NCBI RefSeq assembly: GCF_000661915.1
Contig: NZ_CP007509.1
Span: 3,179,501-3,243,500, forward strand
Length of the DNA stretch: 64,000 nucleotides
Reading direction: 5' to 3'
DNA from: Stutzerimonas decontaminans
Lineage (GTDB): Bacteria; Pseudomonadota; Gammaproteobacteria; Pseudomonadales; Pseudomonadaceae
Shown: positions 63,073 through 64,000 of the stretch, one piece after another
Numbering within the stretch: position 1 is the stretch's first letter
Layout: each line of letters starts with the position of its first letter
Made by a program: the position numbers and the translations under genes
The notes under the pieces: model-generated
Seen by the model: only the letters and a program-made list of their open reading frames with translations
Databases searched by the model: none
Told to the model about the DNA's origin: nothing

Positions 63073-64000
63073 TCACCGCAAATTGATGATCGTCTGGGTA
63101 ATAGCGCTTTCGGTCTCGATGGTCTTGGCATTGGCCTGGTAGTTGCGCTGCGCAACGATCAGGTTGACCAGCTGGTCCGACAACTCGACGTTGGAGTCTT
63201 CCAAAGCCCCAGCCTGCAGAGCACCGAGCGTGCCAGAACCTGGCGTGCCGACAACCGGCTCGCCAGACTCGAAAGACTGAACCCACTGGGTCTTGCCCAC
63301 CGGCGTCAGGCCCTGGACGTTAGCGAAGTTCGCCAGGATGATCTGCCCCTGCACCTTCGACTGGCCGTTGGTGTAACGGGCGAAGATCACACCGGTGTCA
63401 TCGATCTCAAGTCCCGCCAATTCGCCAGTGGTGTAACCATCCTGCGCGACGCTGTTGACGGCAAAGGCGCTGGCGTACTGCGAGGACTTCGAGAAATCGA
63501 GCGCAATGCCGCCTGGATTGGCCAGTGCCCCATTGGCGGACCAAGTGGCAGGGGTTGCCCCGTTGGAAATGGCAGGAATCCAGCCACCAGCGGGAGGATT
63601 GCCGGTCGCGGAGTTCAGCGTAACTTTCAGATCAGGTGAAACGCTGAACAAACCAGAACCACCGTTATCGATACCCGTCAGCGCACCGGAAGCGCTAAAT
63701 GTCAGCCCCATGACGTAAGGCTGAGGCGGCTCCTGTGCAGGATCGGCCGGATTGCGGCCATCGATGAGCACTTTCATATCCCAGGTATTGGCACCGGTCT
63801 TGACGAAATACTGCGTCATGACGTGTGCATTACCCTGCGAGTCGTAAATGTTCAGCGAAGTAGAACTGTTGTAAGTCGTAGGATCGGCGGGGTTAAACGT
63901 CCCATTAGCGGCAGTCAGGGCTGCAGCCTGATTGGCCGGCAGCGCCTTGGCAGCATTTCCCGCGGCCTGCGCATTGGTAATATTTGTTGTGTCGACGAGT
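63073..64000 (-). CDS. flgE: Flagellar hook protein FlgE, partial at the window edge
   Basis: The frame is open from the window edge at 64000 to the stop at 63073 (308 codons plus a partial one), so the N-terminus is missing. The visible part has [48 protein letters not shown] and the C-terminal end [34 protein letters not shown] (key: [17 protein letters not shown]), which is a FlgE signature. It forms the hook. A terminator separates it from the flgF promoter. Confidence 0.93.
   Translation of the reverse strand, partial: LVDTTNITNAQAAGNAAKALPANQAAALTAANGTFNPADPTTYNSSTSLNIYDSQGNAHVMTQYFVKTGANTWDMKVLIDGRNPADPAQEPPQPYVMGLTFSASGALTGIDNGGSGLFSVSPDLKVTLNSATGNPPAGGWIPAISNGATPATWSANGALANPGGIALDFSKSSQYASAFAVNSVAQDGYTTGELAGLEIDDTGVIFARYTNGQSKVQGQIILANFANVQGLTPVGKTQWVQSFESGEPVVGTPGSGTLGALQAGALEDSNVELSDQLVNLIVAQRNYQANAKTIETESAITQTIINLR

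Noticed and set aside
62143..63639. A 498-codon plus-strand frame across flgE-flgF
   Set aside because: It crosses the flgF promoter and terminator and is opposite two clear flagellar genes.

Overview
The window is high-GC chromosomal DNA from a gammaproteobacterium, almost certainly a Pseudomonas in the broad sense and possibly of the stutzeri group. This rests on remembered gene order, not on a search. Several blocks match the Pseudomonas layout: flgE to flgL, minCDE, prc followed by an EAL/GGDEF gene and a Sel1 gene, a MarR-NAGGN-hybrid kinase-yheU block, and yjcH-actP. I see no rRNA, tRNA, CRISPR array, insertion sequence, prophage or integron. The window is mostly core genome with a few accessory insertions.

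Layout. 1-1865 (minus): three overlapping genes for small envelope or stress proteins (DUF3618, holin-like YqjE, soluble helical protein), the last running off the left edge. 2315-4378 (minus): secreted GH5 glycoside hydrolase with three N-terminal repeats and a TTCG-loop terminator. 4910-6593: DUF2945 and DUF488 genes facing a CvfB-type S1 protein. 6635-10282 (minus): two PQQ-dependent sugar dehydrogenases, one membrane-bound and one soluble. 10407-14234: a small SutA-tail-like protein, a pseudouridine synthase, a periplasmic binding protein-like protein and lipoproteins. 14252-18610 (minus): the large helicase Lhr. 18728-24747: a small protein, an SDR, a DUF1264 lipoprotein, and an egtB-egtD ergothioneine pair fused transcriptionally to a subtilase whose catalytic Asp appears to be Glu.

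24754-33577 is the osmoadaptation locus. A MarR regulator diverges from the N-acetylglutaminylglutamine amide (NAGGN) genes: an asparagine synthetase-like amidotransferase, a GNAT/ATP-grasp synthetase and an M42 peptidase. A membrane hybrid histidine kinase and yheU follow. A perfect palindrome overlapping a TTGACA hexamer sits between marR and the operon, and the two gaps between the NAGGN genes hold strong inverted repeats. 33602-38423 (minus): a hypothetical gene, a CynX/NimT-type MFS permease, an SDR and yjcH-actP for acetate uptake. 38703-43109: DUF2061, an alpha/beta hydrolase overlapping mlaA, pirin and a lauroyl acyltransferase. 43268-45857: minCDE and rluA. 45980-50557: apeB, a quinone oxidoreductase and prc. 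50657-54851: an EAL-CBS-GGDDF protein, a Sel1 protein, an HTH gene pair, YkvA and a ComEA-like protein, with an inverted pair of DnaA-box-like sequences in the gap.

54974-64000 (minus) is the flagellar hook/rod/ring cluster flgE (partial)-flgF-G-H-I-J-K-L. A near-consensus sigma-54 promoter precedes flgF and a hairpin separates it from flgE. The most interesting parts are the NAGGN locus with its likely operator and structured gaps, the egtBD-subtilase operon, and the triple-repeat GH5 enzyme. I did not find a clearly unprecedented multi-gene system.
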